NCBI GenBank assembly: GCA_963976055.1
Contig: CAXBJB010000007.1
Coordinates: 62,001-126,000 of the forward strand
Reading direction: 5' to 3'
DNA: 64,000 nucleotides
DNA from: UBA1479 sp963976055
Lineage (GTDB): Bacteria > Pseudomonadota > Alphaproteobacteria > Rhodospirillales > Casp-alpha2
Shown: piece by piece, positions 7,951 through 15,891 of the stretch
Position numbering within the stretch: position 1 is the stretch's first letter
Layout of the letters: each line of letters opens with the position of its first letter
The notes under the pieces: generated by a model
The model's database searches: none
Told to the model about the DNA's origin: nothing
What the model saw: only the letters and a program-made list of their open reading frames with translations
Position numbers and translations under genes: made by a program

Positions 7951-9231
7951 ATGACGCGAATCACGCGACGCACGTTCACCCGCATGCTCGGCGCCGCCGG
8001 CGCGGGCGCCGCCGCAAGCCTGGCCGCGCCGGCCGTGTTCGCCCGCGCGCGCGCCAAGGTCGTCGTCGTCGGCGGCGGTTTCGGCGGCGCGACCGCCGCC
8101 AAATACCTGAATCGATTCGATCCGGGCATCGAGGTCACCCTGGTCGAACCGGCGTCTCACTTCGTCACCTGTCCGTTTTCCAACACGGTGATTGGCGGGT
8201 TTCGCGACATGGACGAGATCACCCGGAATTTCGACGCCATGCGACGGCGCGGCGTGAAGGTTGTCCACGACAGGGCCAAGGTCATTGACGGCGCCCGGAA
8301 GAAGGTCGTGTTGGCCGGTGGCGGGGAACTGGACTTCGACCGCTGCGTCGTGTCGCCGGGCATCGACTTCCGTTGGGATGCCATCGAGGGGCTCAGCCCG
8401 GATCTGGCGGAAAAACTGCCGCATGCGTGGAAGGCGGGGCCGCAGACCTTGCTGCTGCGCCGCCAATTGGAGGCCATGCCGGACGGCGGCACGTTCATCA
8501 TCTCGCCGCCGGTCGATCCGTTCCGCTGTCCGCCGGGGCCGGGGGAGCGCATCAGTCTGGTCGCCCATTACTTCACTCAGCACAAACCGAAGTCGAAGAT
8601 CGTCGTGCTCGATCCCAAGCAAAAATTTTCCAAGCAGGGCCTGTTCAAGCAGGGCTGGGAAAAACTCTATCCGGGCATGATCGACTATCACAATCTCGAC
8701 AACGACGGCGTGGTGGCGCGGATCGATGCGGCGAACATGACGCTGCACACGGACTTCGGCGAATACAAGGGCGACGTCATCAACTTCATCCCGCCGCAGC
8801 ACGCGGCCCGGATCGCCAAGGATTCCGGTCTGACCGACGCCACCGGGTGGTGCCCGGTCGACCACCTGACCTTCGAATCCACCCTGGTTCCCGGCGTTCA
8901 CGTGATCGGCGATGCCAGTGTCGCCGCCCCCATGCCCAAGTCGGGATTCGCGGCGTCGACCCAGGGCAAGGTCTGTGCCGCCGCGATCGCCGCGATCGTC
9001 GGCGGCGGGCGGCCGGGAACGCCCAAGTTCGTCAACACCTGTTACAGCCTGGTCGCGCCGGACTACGGTATTTCCGTCGCCATGGTCTACGGCTACAAGG
9101 ACGGCAAGATCGTCAAGGTTGACGGCTCGGGCGGGCTGAGCCCCATGGATGTCCCCGATTTCGACCGCAAGCAGGAAGCGCTTTATGCGGACGGCTGGTA
9201 TCGGTCGATCAGCAACGACATCTGGGGTTGA
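7951..9231 (+). CDS. fccB: sulfide dehydrogenase flavoprotein subunit (FccB/SoxF), copy 2
   Basis: A 426-residue flavocytochrome c sulfide dehydrogenase flavoprotein. The Tat leader has TRRTFTRMLG. The FAD motif is VVVVGGGFGGA, Cys74 in FVTCPFSNT is the likely covalent FAD site, and Cys193 (PFRCPP) and Cys301 (TGWCPVD) form the expected redox disulfide. The C-terminal FCSD domain is intact (VNTCYSLVAPDYGISVAMVYG). ATG at 7951 follows GGAAG. It lies ten bases after the cytochrome gene and probably shares its transcript. It is clearly paralogous to copy 1 on the opposite strand; conserved stretches include the KPKSKI segment and the segment around PGMI. Confidence 0.92.
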   Translation: MTRITRRTFTRMLGAAGAGAAASLAAPAVFARARAKVVVVGGGFGGATAAKYLNRFDPGIEVTLVEPASHFVTCPFSNTVIGGFRDMDEITRNFDAMRRRGVKVVHDRAKVIDGARKKVVLAGGGELDFDRCVVSPGIDFRWDAIEGLSPDLAEKLPHAWKAGPQTLLLRRQLEAMPDGGTFIISPPVDPFRCPPGPGERISLVAHYFTQHKPKSKIVVLDPKQKFSKQGLFKQGWEKLYPGMIDYHNLDNDGVVARIDAANMTLHTDFGEYKGDVINFIPPQHAARIAKDSGLTDATGWCPVDHLTFESTLVPGVHVIGDASVAAPMPKSGFAASTQGKVCAAAIAAIVGGGRPGTPKFVNTCYSLVAPDYGISVAMVYGYKDGKIVKVDGSGGLSPMDVPDFDRKQEALYADGWYRSISNDIWG

Positions 9232-9361
9232 GGGGCCCTCGCCTGGAATTTCAAGGAATTCCGGGGGCGTCAGGACCGGACGGCATGACTTTGTGAAAGA
9301 GGGCGTGACCCCCGCCCGATTTCCAGGTTTTATGGCTGTTCTGCGGCATTCAAACTTGATA

Positions 9362-9383
9362 CATATATTTTTTTATGAATATG
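9362..9383. promoter_or_regulatory. AT-rich ATTC element upstream of soxX
   Basis: Read on the minus strand this contains CATATTCATAAAAAAATATA, about 105 bases upstream of soxX. CATATTCATAAAA is shared letter for letter with the element ahead of soxC at 15798. The gap 9232-9486 otherwise holds only a weak hairpin around 9245-9265. Confidence 0.5.
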
Positions 9384-9486
9384 ATTGCCGCATGAAGAAG
9401 GCGGAAACGCCCGTAGAAAGCTAACAGCCGTGATCGGGGCGGGGCAAAACCGCCCCCTGAACCGGCGACAACGTTGGGGAACAGGT

Positions 9487-9960
9487 ATGTCCAAGAAATA
9501 TACGACACCATTCGTGGCGGCGGTGGCCGGTTGCGCGGTTTTGGCGCTGGCGGCGGTCTGTGTCCCGCCGGTATCCGCGGGCACGGTCGAAGTCGCGGCC
9601 ATGACCGAAATGAAGGATCCGTTGACCAAGCAGCCCGGCGACGCGGCCAAAGGCAAGGGGGTCTTCGCCAACCGCAAGCTCGGCAACTGCCTGGCCTGTC
9701 ACAAGCTGGAAGCCATGAAGGAACAGTCGTTCCACGGCGAAGTCGGCCCGCCGCTTGACGGCGTCGCCTCGCGCTATTCCGTGGCCGAACTGCGCCTGCG
9801 CGTGGTCGATCCCAAGGCCTTGAATCCGGACACCATCATGCCGTCCTTCTACAAGTCGGAGGGGCTTCACCGGGTGCTCAAGAAATTTGACGGCAAGCCG
9901 ATCCTGGAGGCACAGCAGGTCGAAGATCTGCTCGCCTATCTGGCGACCTTGAAGGAATAG
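9487..9960 (+). CDS. soxX: SoxX, sulfur-oxidising cytochrome c subunit
   Basis: SoxX is the small cytochrome subunit of SoxAX, which couples thiosulfate oxidatively to the SoxY carrier cysteine in the periplasm. The 157-residue product has a signal peptide (hydrophobic to about residue 31) and one haem site, CLACH at 68-72, in GNCLACHKLEAM. A methionine in TIMPSFYKSEG is the likely distal ligand. ATG at 9487 follows GGGGAACAG. It heads the soxXYZA run, and the ATTC element lies upstream. Confidence 0.93.
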   Translation: MSKKYTTPFVAAVAGCAVLALAAVCVPPVSAGTVEVAAMTEMKDPLTKQPGDAAKGKGVFANRKLGNCLACHKLEAMKEQSFHGEVGPPLDGVASRYSVAELRLRVVDPKALNPDTIMPSFYKSEGLHRVLKKFDGKPILEAQQVEDLLAYLATLKE

Positions 9961-10017
9961 GCCGCCCTGGCGGGCTGCGCCGATATCTAGGTTTTCTGTA
10001 ACAAGGACTGAAGAAAA

Positions 10018-10488
10018 ATGACTGAAACGCATCTCACCCTCTCGCGGCGTCAGGCTCTCAAGGGCGTGTCCGCCTTTGCGTTGACCCTGGTGGCCGCGGG
10101 ACTTCTGGCGCCGGGCGCGCAAGCCGATGCCGCGGCCGTCGACGCCGCCATCAAGAAACTGGTCAAGGGCACGCCGGAAGAAGGCAAGATCAAGCTCGAC
10201 CTGCCGCAGATCGCCGAGAACGGCAATACCGTTCCCGTCGCCTTCGAGGTCGAAAGCCCGATGTCCAAGGACGACTACGTGAAGACCGTCCACCTGTTCG
10301 CCGAAGGCAATCCGTCGCCGGAGGTCGCCAGTTTCCACTTCACGCCGCAGTCCGGCATGGCGCGGGCATCGACCCGCATGCGCATGGCGGGCACGCAGAA
10401 CGTGGTCGTCGTCGCGGAAATGAACAACGGCAAGGTCTACATGGCCAAGCAGCAGGTCAAGGTCACCATCGGCGGCTGCGGCGGCTGA
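10018..10488 (+). CDS. soxY: SoxY, thiosulfate-carrier protein
   Basis: SoxY with SoxZ carries sulfur intermediates on a C-terminal cysteine. The 156 residues begin with a Tat leader (SRRQALKGVSAFALTLVAAG) and end in GGCGG, the invariant swinging arm with Cys154. The body is the immunoglobulin-like SoxY domain (VPVAFEVESPM, VHLFAEGNPSPEVASF, STRMRMAGTQNV). It lies 57 bases after soxX and 21 bases before soxZ in the same operon. Confidence 0.96.
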   Translation: MTETHLTLSRRQALKGVSAFALTLVAAGLLAPGAQADAAAVDAAIKKLVKGTPEEGKIKLDLPQIAENGNTVPVAFEVESPMSKDDYVKTVHLFAEGNPSPEVASFHFTPQSGMARASTRMRMAGTQNVVVVAEMNNGKVYMAKQQVKVTIGGCGG

Positions 10489-10509
10489 TCAGAGCATCGG
10501 AGAAAGAAA

Positions 10510-10836
10510 ATGTCAGACGTTAAACCGCGCGTGCGAATCCCGAAATCGGCCAAGAAGGGCGAGGTCGTGGAGATCAAGTCTCTGATCGAGCACAAGATGG
10601 AAACCGGCCAGCGCAAGGGCAAGGACGGCAACAAGATTCCGCGCAAGATCATCAACCGCTTCGAATGCAAGTTCAACGGCGCGACGGTGTTCGCCTCGGA
10701 CTGGCATCCGGCGGTTTCGGCCAACCCCTACCTGGCGTTCCACTTCCGCGCCGAGGAAAGCGGCGAGTTCGAATTCAAATGGATTGAAGACGGCGGCGCC
10801 GAATACACGAAGAAGGCAAAGATCACGGTCTCCTGA
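10510..10836 (+). CDS. soxZ: SoxZ, sulfur-carrier partner
   Basis: The 108-residue SoxZ forms the heterodimer that presents the SoxY cysteine arm to Sox enzymes. It lacks a signal peptide, as is usual, because it is exported with Tat-borne SoxY. Family segments include KSLIEHKMETGQRKG, INRFECKFNG, NPYLAFHFRAEESGEF and KWIEDGGAEYTKKA. The ribosome site is AGAAAGAAA. It is followed 48 bases later by soxA. Confidence 0.96.
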   Translation: MSDVKPRVRIPKSAKKGEVVEIKSLIEHKMETGQRKGKDGNKIPRKIINRFECKFNGATVFASDWHPAVSANPYLAFHFRAEESGEFEFKWIEDGGAEYTKKAKITVS

Positions 10837-10884
10837 CGCATAAAGAACAATAAAGTCAGGAGCGCGGAGAAAGGGATCCGAGTA

Positions 10885-11697
10885 ATGGGAATCAATCTAA
10901 GCAAATACGCGCTTTGCGGTCTGGCTCTTGCCCTGACCGCCGGCGTGGCGGCGAACGCCGTTGCCGACGAGAAGAAGAACTGGGGGGCCTATCAGGTCGA
11001 AGACCGGCGGTCCGGTTACACCTACGCGGCGCCGGAAACGCGCGCCATGCAGGACGACAACTTCCAGAACCCCGGCATGCTCTGGGCTGAAATCGGCGAG
11101 GAGCTGTGGAACAAGGTGGACGGCGAGGCGGGCAAGTCCTGCGCGTCCTGCCACAAGGGCCCGGAAAGCATGAAGGGCGTCGCGGTCAGCTATCCCAAGT
11201 ATGTGGCCGAGAAGAAGAACCTGGAAAACCTGGAGCAGCGCATCAACCGCTGCCGCACGGACAACATGAAGGCCAAGGAGTGGAAGTACGAATCCAAGGA
11301 ACTTCTGGGCATGACCGTGTTCGTGCGTCATCAGTCCCTGGGCATGCCGATCAGCGTCAAGGTCGACGGTGAGGCCGCGCCTTACTTCGAGAAGGGCAAG
11401 GCGTTCTATAACGAGCGCCGCGGCCAGCTCGACATGGCCTGCAAGCATTGCCACGAGGACTTCCCGGGCGCACATTTGCGCGCCAACGTCCTCAGCGAAG
11501 GGCAGGGCAACGGTTTCCCCGTGTATCGCCTGAAATGGAACGGCGTCGGCTCGCTGCACCGCCGTTTCCGCGGCTGCAACAAGCAGGTGCGCTCGTCCGC
11601 CTACGGTTATGGCAGTGACGAGTATCTGGCGCTTGAACTTTATGTCATGTGGCGGGGCCGGGGTTTGCCGGTCGAAACGCCCGCCGTGCGTAACTGA
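10885..11697 (+). CDS. soxA: SoxA, dihaem cytochrome c of SoxAX
   Basis: The catalytic SoxAX subunit, 270 residues with a signal peptide. Two CxxCH haem sites are visible, CASCH (86-90) and CKHCH (186-190), so this is a dihaem SoxA. Cys231 in RGCNKQVRSSAYG is the conserved active-site cysteine, which carries persulfide and ligates the active haem. SoxAX joins thiosulfate to SoxY. A strong intrinsic terminator follows directly, so soxA ends a transcript or an attenuation point before soxB. Confidence 0.95.
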   Translation: MGINLSKYALCGLALALTAGVAANAVADEKKNWGAYQVEDRRSGYTYAAPETRAMQDDNFQNPGMLWAEIGEELWNKVDGEAGKSCASCHKGPESMKGVAVSYPKYVAEKKNLENLEQRINRCRTDNMKAKEWKYESKELLGMTVFVRHQSLGMPISVKVDGEAAPYFEKGKAFYNERRGQLDMACKHCHEDFPGAHLRANVLSEGQGNGFPVYRLKWNGVGSLHRRFRGCNKQVRSSAYGYGSDEYLALELYVMWRGRGLPVETPAVRN

Positions 11698-11711
11698 TAT
11701 CACGCAGGTTC

Positions 11712-11757
11712 AACGTCCGGAGGAACGGTGTCCCCCGATCCTCCGGACGTTTTTTTC
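11712..11757 (+). terminator. intrinsic terminator between soxA and soxB
   Basis: A perfect 13-pair stem (AACGTCCGGAGGA and TCCTCCGGACGTT) with a 14-base loop runs into seven Ts at 11750-11756. It lies 15 bases after the soxA stop and about 50 bases before the soxB start. It implies partial termination inside the sox run or a separate soxB promoter. Confidence 0.9.
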
Positions 11758-11808
11758 TTTAATCGATTTTTCGCCCCCCCATCTGAACAGCAGTAAGTGG
11801 AGACGAAC

Positions 11809-13497
11809 GTGTTAAGTCGGCGTGAATTCTTTCATCTGGCCGCCGCGACGGCGGCCCTGCCCGCGACGGCGCTGAACTTCCGGTCGGCCATGGCCAAGCA
11901 GAAGATCATGCAGCAGGACCTGTTGCAGTTCGACAGCCTGGGGCAGGTCACCCTGCTGCATTTCACCGACATGCACGCGCAGATCGTCCCCATCTATTTC
12001 CGCGAGCCGACGGTTAACCTGGGCGTCGGCGAGGTCCGTGGCCTGCCGCCGCACATCACGGGCAAGGATTTCCTGCACAAGTACGGCATCGGTCCCGGCA
12101 CGCCGGAAGCCTACGCCCTGACCGATCAGGACTTCACGTCGATGGCCAAGTCCTACGGCAAGGTCGGCGGCGTCGACCGCCTGGCGACCCTGGTCAAGGC
12201 GATCCGCGCCGAACGCCCCGACAACACGTTGTTGCTGGACGGCGGCGATACCTGGCAGGGCTCCTATACCTCGCTGAAGACCGGCGGCGCCGACATGGTC
12301 GACGTGCAGAACGCGCTGGGCATCGACGCGATGACGGCCCATTGGGAATTCACCTACGGCGTGGACCGGGTGAAGGAACTGCAGGGCAAGCTGAATTTCC
12401 CGTTCCTGGCGTCAAACGTGCGCGACGTGGAATGGCAGGAAGACGTATTCGAGGCGATCAAGTATTTCGAAAAGGGCGGGGTGAAAATCGCCGTGATCGG
12501 TCAGGCCTTCCCCTATACGCCGATCGCCAACCCGCGTTACCTGATGCCCAACTGGTCCTTCGGCATCAACGAGGACAACATGAAAAAGCGGGTCGCCGAC
12601 GCCCAGGCGGCGGGCGCGGACCTGATCGTCCTGCTGTCGCACAACGGTTTCGACGTGGACCGCAAGCTGGCGGCCCGCGTGCCCGGTATCGACGTGATCC
12701 TGACCGGCCATACCCACGACGCCCTGCCGGCGCCGGTGAAGGTCGGCAACACGCTGCTGATCGCGTCGGGCAGCCACGGCAAGTTCCTGTCGCGCCTGGA
12801 CCTCAAGGTCGAGGGCAAGAAGGTGACGGCCTATAATTTCCGCCTGATCCCCGTGTTCTCCGACGTCATCGAACCGGACAAGGACATGGCGGCCCTGGTG
12901 CGGAAAATCCGCGAACCCCACATGGCCGACATCAGCCGCGAACTGGGCCATACGGAAGACCTTCTCTATCGCCGGGGCAATTTCAACGGCACCTTCGACG
13001 ACGTCATCTGTCAGGCATTGCTTGCCGAACGGGACGCGGAAATCGCCCTATCGCCGGGCTTCCGCTGGGGGGCGTCGCTGCTGCCGGGGCAGGCGATCAC
13101 GGTGGACGACGTGCATCATCACACGGCGATCACCTATCCCAACGTGTACCGCACGGAAATGACCGGCGAGTTCCTGAAGACGATCCTGGAAGACGTCGCC
13201 GACAACCTGTTCAACACCGATCCCTATTATCAGCAGGGCGGCGACATGGTGCGGGTGGGTGGCATGTCCTACACCATCGATATCAACAAGAAGATCGGCT
13301 CGCGCATTTCCAACATGACCTCGCTGAAGACCGGCGCGGCCATCGATCCGGCGAAGAAGTACGTGGTCGCCGGCTGGGCCTCGGTCAACGAAGGCACGGA
13401 AGGTCCGCCCGCCTACGATCTGGTCGCGAACTATATCCAGCACCAGAAGGTCATCAAGGTGCCCGACAACCAGACGGTCAAGGTCGTCGGCGCCTGA
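11809..13497 (+). CDS. soxB: SoxB, thiol sulfate hydrolase
   Basis: SoxB hydrolyses the terminal sulfonate from SoxY-bound thiosulfate, releasing sulfate. It belongs to the dimanganese 5'-nucleotidase family. The 562 residues start with a Tat leader (SRREFFHLAAATAAL). Metal and active-site motifs are LLHFTDMHAQ, LLDGGDTWQGS, TAHWEFTYG, VLLSHNGFDVD and ILTGHTHDALP. GTG at 11809 is chosen because GGAG lies six bases upstream; an earlier in-frame GTG at 11797 overlaps that site. Length is normal for SoxB. The preceding terminator is unusual for a sox operon. Confidence 0.95.
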   Translation: MLSRREFFHLAAATAALPATALNFRSAMAKQKIMQQDLLQFDSLGQVTLLHFTDMHAQIVPIYFREPTVNLGVGEVRGLPPHITGKDFLHKYGIGPGTPEAYALTDQDFTSMAKSYGKVGGVDRLATLVKAIRAERPDNTLLLDGGDTWQGSYTSLKTGGADMVDVQNALGIDAMTAHWEFTYGVDRVKELQGKLNFPFLASNVRDVEWQEDVFEAIKYFEKGGVKIAVIGQAFPYTPIANPRYLMPNWSFGINEDNMKKRVADAQAAGADLIVLLSHNGFDVDRKLAARVPGIDVILTGHTHDALPAPVKVGNTLLIASGSHGKFLSRLDLKVEGKKVTAYNFRLIPVFSDVIEPDKDMAALVRKIREPHMADISRELGHTEDLLYRRGNFNGTFDDVICQALLAERDAEIALSPGFRWGASLLPGQAITVDDVHHHTAITYPNVYRTEMTGEFLKTILEDVADNLFNTDPYYQQGGDMVRVGGMSYTIDINKKIGSRISNMTSLKTGAAIDPAKKYVVAGWASVNEGTEGPPAYDLVANYIQHQKVIKVPDNQTVKVVGA

Positions 13498-13538
13498 CCG
13501 GCGGCGCACGGATCGCCAACAAGGACTGAACGACGGCC

Positions 13539-14276
13539 ATGGACGTTTCCTACGGTGGCGCCTTTCTGGCGGGATTGCTGAGCTTCCTGTCGCCCTGCGT
13601 GTTGCCGCTGGTGCCGCCTTATCTGTGCTTCCTCGCCGGCACCACGTTCCAGGCCCTGGAAGCCCAGGGGGCGGGTGCTGACCGCGCGGCGCTGGCCCGT
13701 GTGCGCTGGACCGCGCTGGCCTTCGTGCTTGGTTTCTCGACCGTGTTCGTCGGCATGGGGGCCACGGCCTCGGCCGTCGGTCAGTTGATCGCCGAATACC
13801 ACGCGGTGTTTTCCAAGATCGCGGGCGCCATCATCATTCTGCTGGGCTTGCAGTTCCTGGGGGTGTTCCGCCTCGGTTTCCTGCAACGCGACGCCCGCTT
13901 CGAGGGGCCGAAGAAACCCATGGGCGTGCTCGGCGCTTATCTGGTCGGGCTTGCCTTCGCGTTCGGCTGGACGCCCTGTGTCGGGCCCGTGCTGGCGGCG
14001 ATCCTGATGGTTGCCGCAGGCGGCGACGGGCCGTGGTCGGGGGCATCGTTGCTCGCCGTCTATTCGGCGGGCATCGGCCTGCCGTTCCTGGCCGCCGCTT
14101 TCGCGGTCGGCCCGTTCCTGGGATTCATGAAACGTTTCCGCCGCCACATGGGCATGGTGGAAAAGGCCATGGGCCTGTTCCTGGTGGTGACCGGCGTGCT
14201 GTTCCTGACGGGCAGCGTGTCGGAAATCGCCAACTGGCTGCTCAACACCTTCCCCAGCTTGGGCAAGGTCGGCTGA
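13539..14276 (+). CDS. soxV: SoxV, CcdA-type thiol electron carrier
   Basis: A 245-residue CcdA/DsbD-family membrane protein with six predicted helices. It moves electrons from cytoplasmic thioredoxin to periplasmic SoxW. The conserved cysteine segments are FLSPCVLPLVPPYLCF in helix 1 and FGWTPCVGPVLAA in helix 4. The cytoplasmic loop is long and charged. It follows soxB by 41 bases and lies near soxW, the expected partner. Plain cytochrome-maturation CcdA is the alternative, but the sox context favours SoxV. Confidence 0.9.
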   Translation: MDVSYGGAFLAGLLSFLSPCVLPLVPPYLCFLAGTTFQALEAQGAGADRAALARVRWTALAFVLGFSTVFVGMGATASAVGQLIAEYHAVFSKIAGAIIILLGLQFLGVFRLGFLQRDARFEGPKKPMGVLGAYLVGLAFAFGWTPCVGPVLAAILMVAAGGDGPWSGASLLAVYSAGIGLPFLAAAFAVGPFLGFMKRFRRHMGMVEKAMGLFLVVTGVLFLTGSVSEIANWLLNTFPSLGKVG

Positions 14277-14282
14277 CCTGGT

Positions 14283-15014
14283 TTATCCCAGCTTGAAGTA
14301 GAGAATCCGGTCGAAGGACATAAGTTCGCGCAGGATATTGACCACGCCGAGCGGGTCCTTCCTTTCGACCGCCGCCGGCATGGACGAGATCGAGGCGTCG
14401 GCCCCGTCGTAGATGCGCTTGAAATCGTCGGCGTTCTTTTTCACGTCCGGGGCCATGGCGCGGCAGGCGCGCAGGATGTCGCGGTATTTCAGGGCCGCCT
14501 GCATGACGTCGTCGCTGACGCCGGGGATCGAGAAATCGGGGCGCGCGTGCCGCCATTTGAATAGAACTGCCATGTGGCGGTTCAGGTCGGTGACGCATTC
14601 GGAATAGCCTTTGCGCCCGGCCCGGTCGCGCAGCCCGTAGATCAGGTCGCGCACGGGTTCCAGTTCCTCGCGTGCCGCCTTGCTCTTTTCGTCGTCCAGC
14701 AGGTCCGCCCCCTTGGCGATGCGGCCTGTGATCGCTTTCAGGTCGGCCGCGAACCGGCTGTCCTTGGCATAGGGTAGAGGTGGGGCCGCGCCGAACTTGG
14801 CGAGAATTTCGTCCCACACGGCCTGGGTCTGGCGCAGTTCGATTCCGGCCAGGGCCGCGTTGCCCGTGCGGGCATAGAACAGGGCGGCGCGGTAGCCGTT
14901 TTGGGCTTCGTCGACCAGGGAATCGAATTCCCCGGCATCCGCCGCCAGGGCCGGCCTGGGCGCGGCCAGCAACAGGCAGAACGCCGCGGCGATAAAACTT
15001 ATTCTTGAAATCAC
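14283..15014 (-). CDS. unknown secreted helical protein inside the sox cluster
   Basis: I do not recognise this family. The product is about 243 residues, with a signal peptide (ISRISFIAAAFCLLLAAPRPALA) and a largely helical mature part with many charged residues. The mature part has two cysteines, in KGYSECVTDL and LRACRAMAPD. GTG at 15014 is chosen because AGGAAGG lies about a dozen bases upstream and the leader begins there; reading further upstream adds a basic stretch that is not leader-like. It is antisense to its neighbours, converging on soxV and divergent from soxW. Periplasmic location and position suggest a sox-linked role, perhaps as a four-helix binding protein. No function is assigned. 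Confidence 0.7.
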   Translation of the reverse strand: MISRISFIAAAFCLLLAAPRPALAADAGEFDSLVDEAQNGYRAALFYARTGNAALAGIELRQTQAVWDEILAKFGAAPPLPYAKDSRFAADLKAITGRIAKGADLLDDEKSKAAREELEPVRDLIYGLRDRAGRKGYSECVTDLNRHMAVLFKWRHARPDFSIPGVSDDVMQAALKYRDILRACRAMAPDVKKNADDFKRIYDGADASISSMPAAVERKDPLGVVNILRELMSFDRILYFKLG

Positions 15015-15101
15015 GGTTATGGTTTCCTTCCTATAGCGTCTTGCCAGACCACGGCCCATGCGGTCAATATGCATTCAACAAAACGAATGTGAGGTGCCGC
15101 C

Positions 15102-15761
15102 TTGGCATCGAGACAAGAGGACATCAGAACTGTGATACCCCGGCGACGTTTCAACGGATGGGCCACGGGCGCGCTTGCCGCGCTGACCTTGATCGGCCTG
15201 ACCCTTGGCGGGGGGCGCCCGGCCGCCGCCGCGACCATCGGCGCCGATGGCCTGATGACCGAGCCCTGGTTCCTCAATTCCTTCATGATCCTGAAGGAGG
15301 ACCTGGAGGAAGCGGCCCAGGCGGGCAAGCGGTTCGCCGTCATCTTCTCGCTGGAAGGCTGCCCCTATTGCCGGGAAATGCACGAGGTCAATTTCGCGCG
15401 CCAGGACATCACCGACTTCGTGCGCGCCAACTTCAACATCCTGCAGATCAACATCATCGGGTCGCGCATGGTGACGGATTTCGACGGCGAGGAACTGTCG
15501 GAAAAGAAACTGGCCGAAAAATGGGGCGTGCGCTTCACGCCGACCACCATCTTCTTCCCCACGGCGGACAAGCTGCCGGCGGGGGCGTCGGGCAAGAAGG
15601 CCGAGATCGCCCGCATGCCCGGCTACATGAAGCCGTTCCACTTCATGTCCATGTATCGGTTCGTGCAGGAACAGGCCTATCTGAACGGCAAGTTCGGGCC
15701 CTACGTGCGGGAAAAGATCAATGCCCTGAAAAGTGCCGGAAAATCGCCGGAGAATTGGTGA
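15102..15761 (+). CDS. soxW: SoxW-type periplasmic thioredoxin
   Basis: A 219-residue thioredoxin-fold protein with an N-terminal hydrophobic leader (about residues 20-44). The active site is SLEGCPYCREMH (Cys87, Cys90), the cis-proline segment is VRFTPTTIFF, and a C-terminal extension is rich in aromatic and methionine residues (MKPFHFMSMYRF). SoxW receives electrons from SoxV. TTG at 15102 has GAGGTG five bases upstream; GTG at 15132 is the alternative. Two sox thioredoxins (SoxS and SoxW) with SoxV are normal in complete sox clusters. Confidence 0.85.
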   Translation: MASRQEDIRTVIPRRRFNGWATGALAALTLIGLTLGGGRPAAAATIGADGLMTEPWFLNSFMILKEDLEEAAQAGKRFAVIFSLEGCPYCREMHEVNFARQDITDFVRANFNILQINIIGSRMVTDFDGEELSEKKLAEKWGVRFTPTTIFFPTADKLPAGASGKKAEIARMPGYMKPFHFMSMYRFVQEQAYLNGKFGPYVREKINALKSAGKSPENW

Positions 15762-15797
15762 TTTTTCCGAAATTTTTCAGCGTCCCGCCCTGGACAA

Positions 15798-15821
15798 CAT
15801 ATTCATAAAATATATAATATG
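15798..15821. promoter_or_regulatory. AT-rich palindromic ATTC element upstream of soxC
   Basis: The arms CATATT and AATATG flank twelve AT-rich bases; the left part reads CATATTCATAAAATATATA. It lies about 70 bases upstream of soxC in a GC-rich region. It is the best palindrome of the recurring set. Confidence 0.5.
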
Positions 15822-15891
15822 AGTTCCATCATTGAGCAGGTGACGCCGCCATCCGGGCGGGGCCGCCCCATATCTCTTGGAGCGCGCATAA

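Noticed and set aside
9241..9270. Terminator after the second fccB gene
   Set aside because: The GGAATT/AATTCC hairpin near 9246-9263 has a short stem and no T tract.
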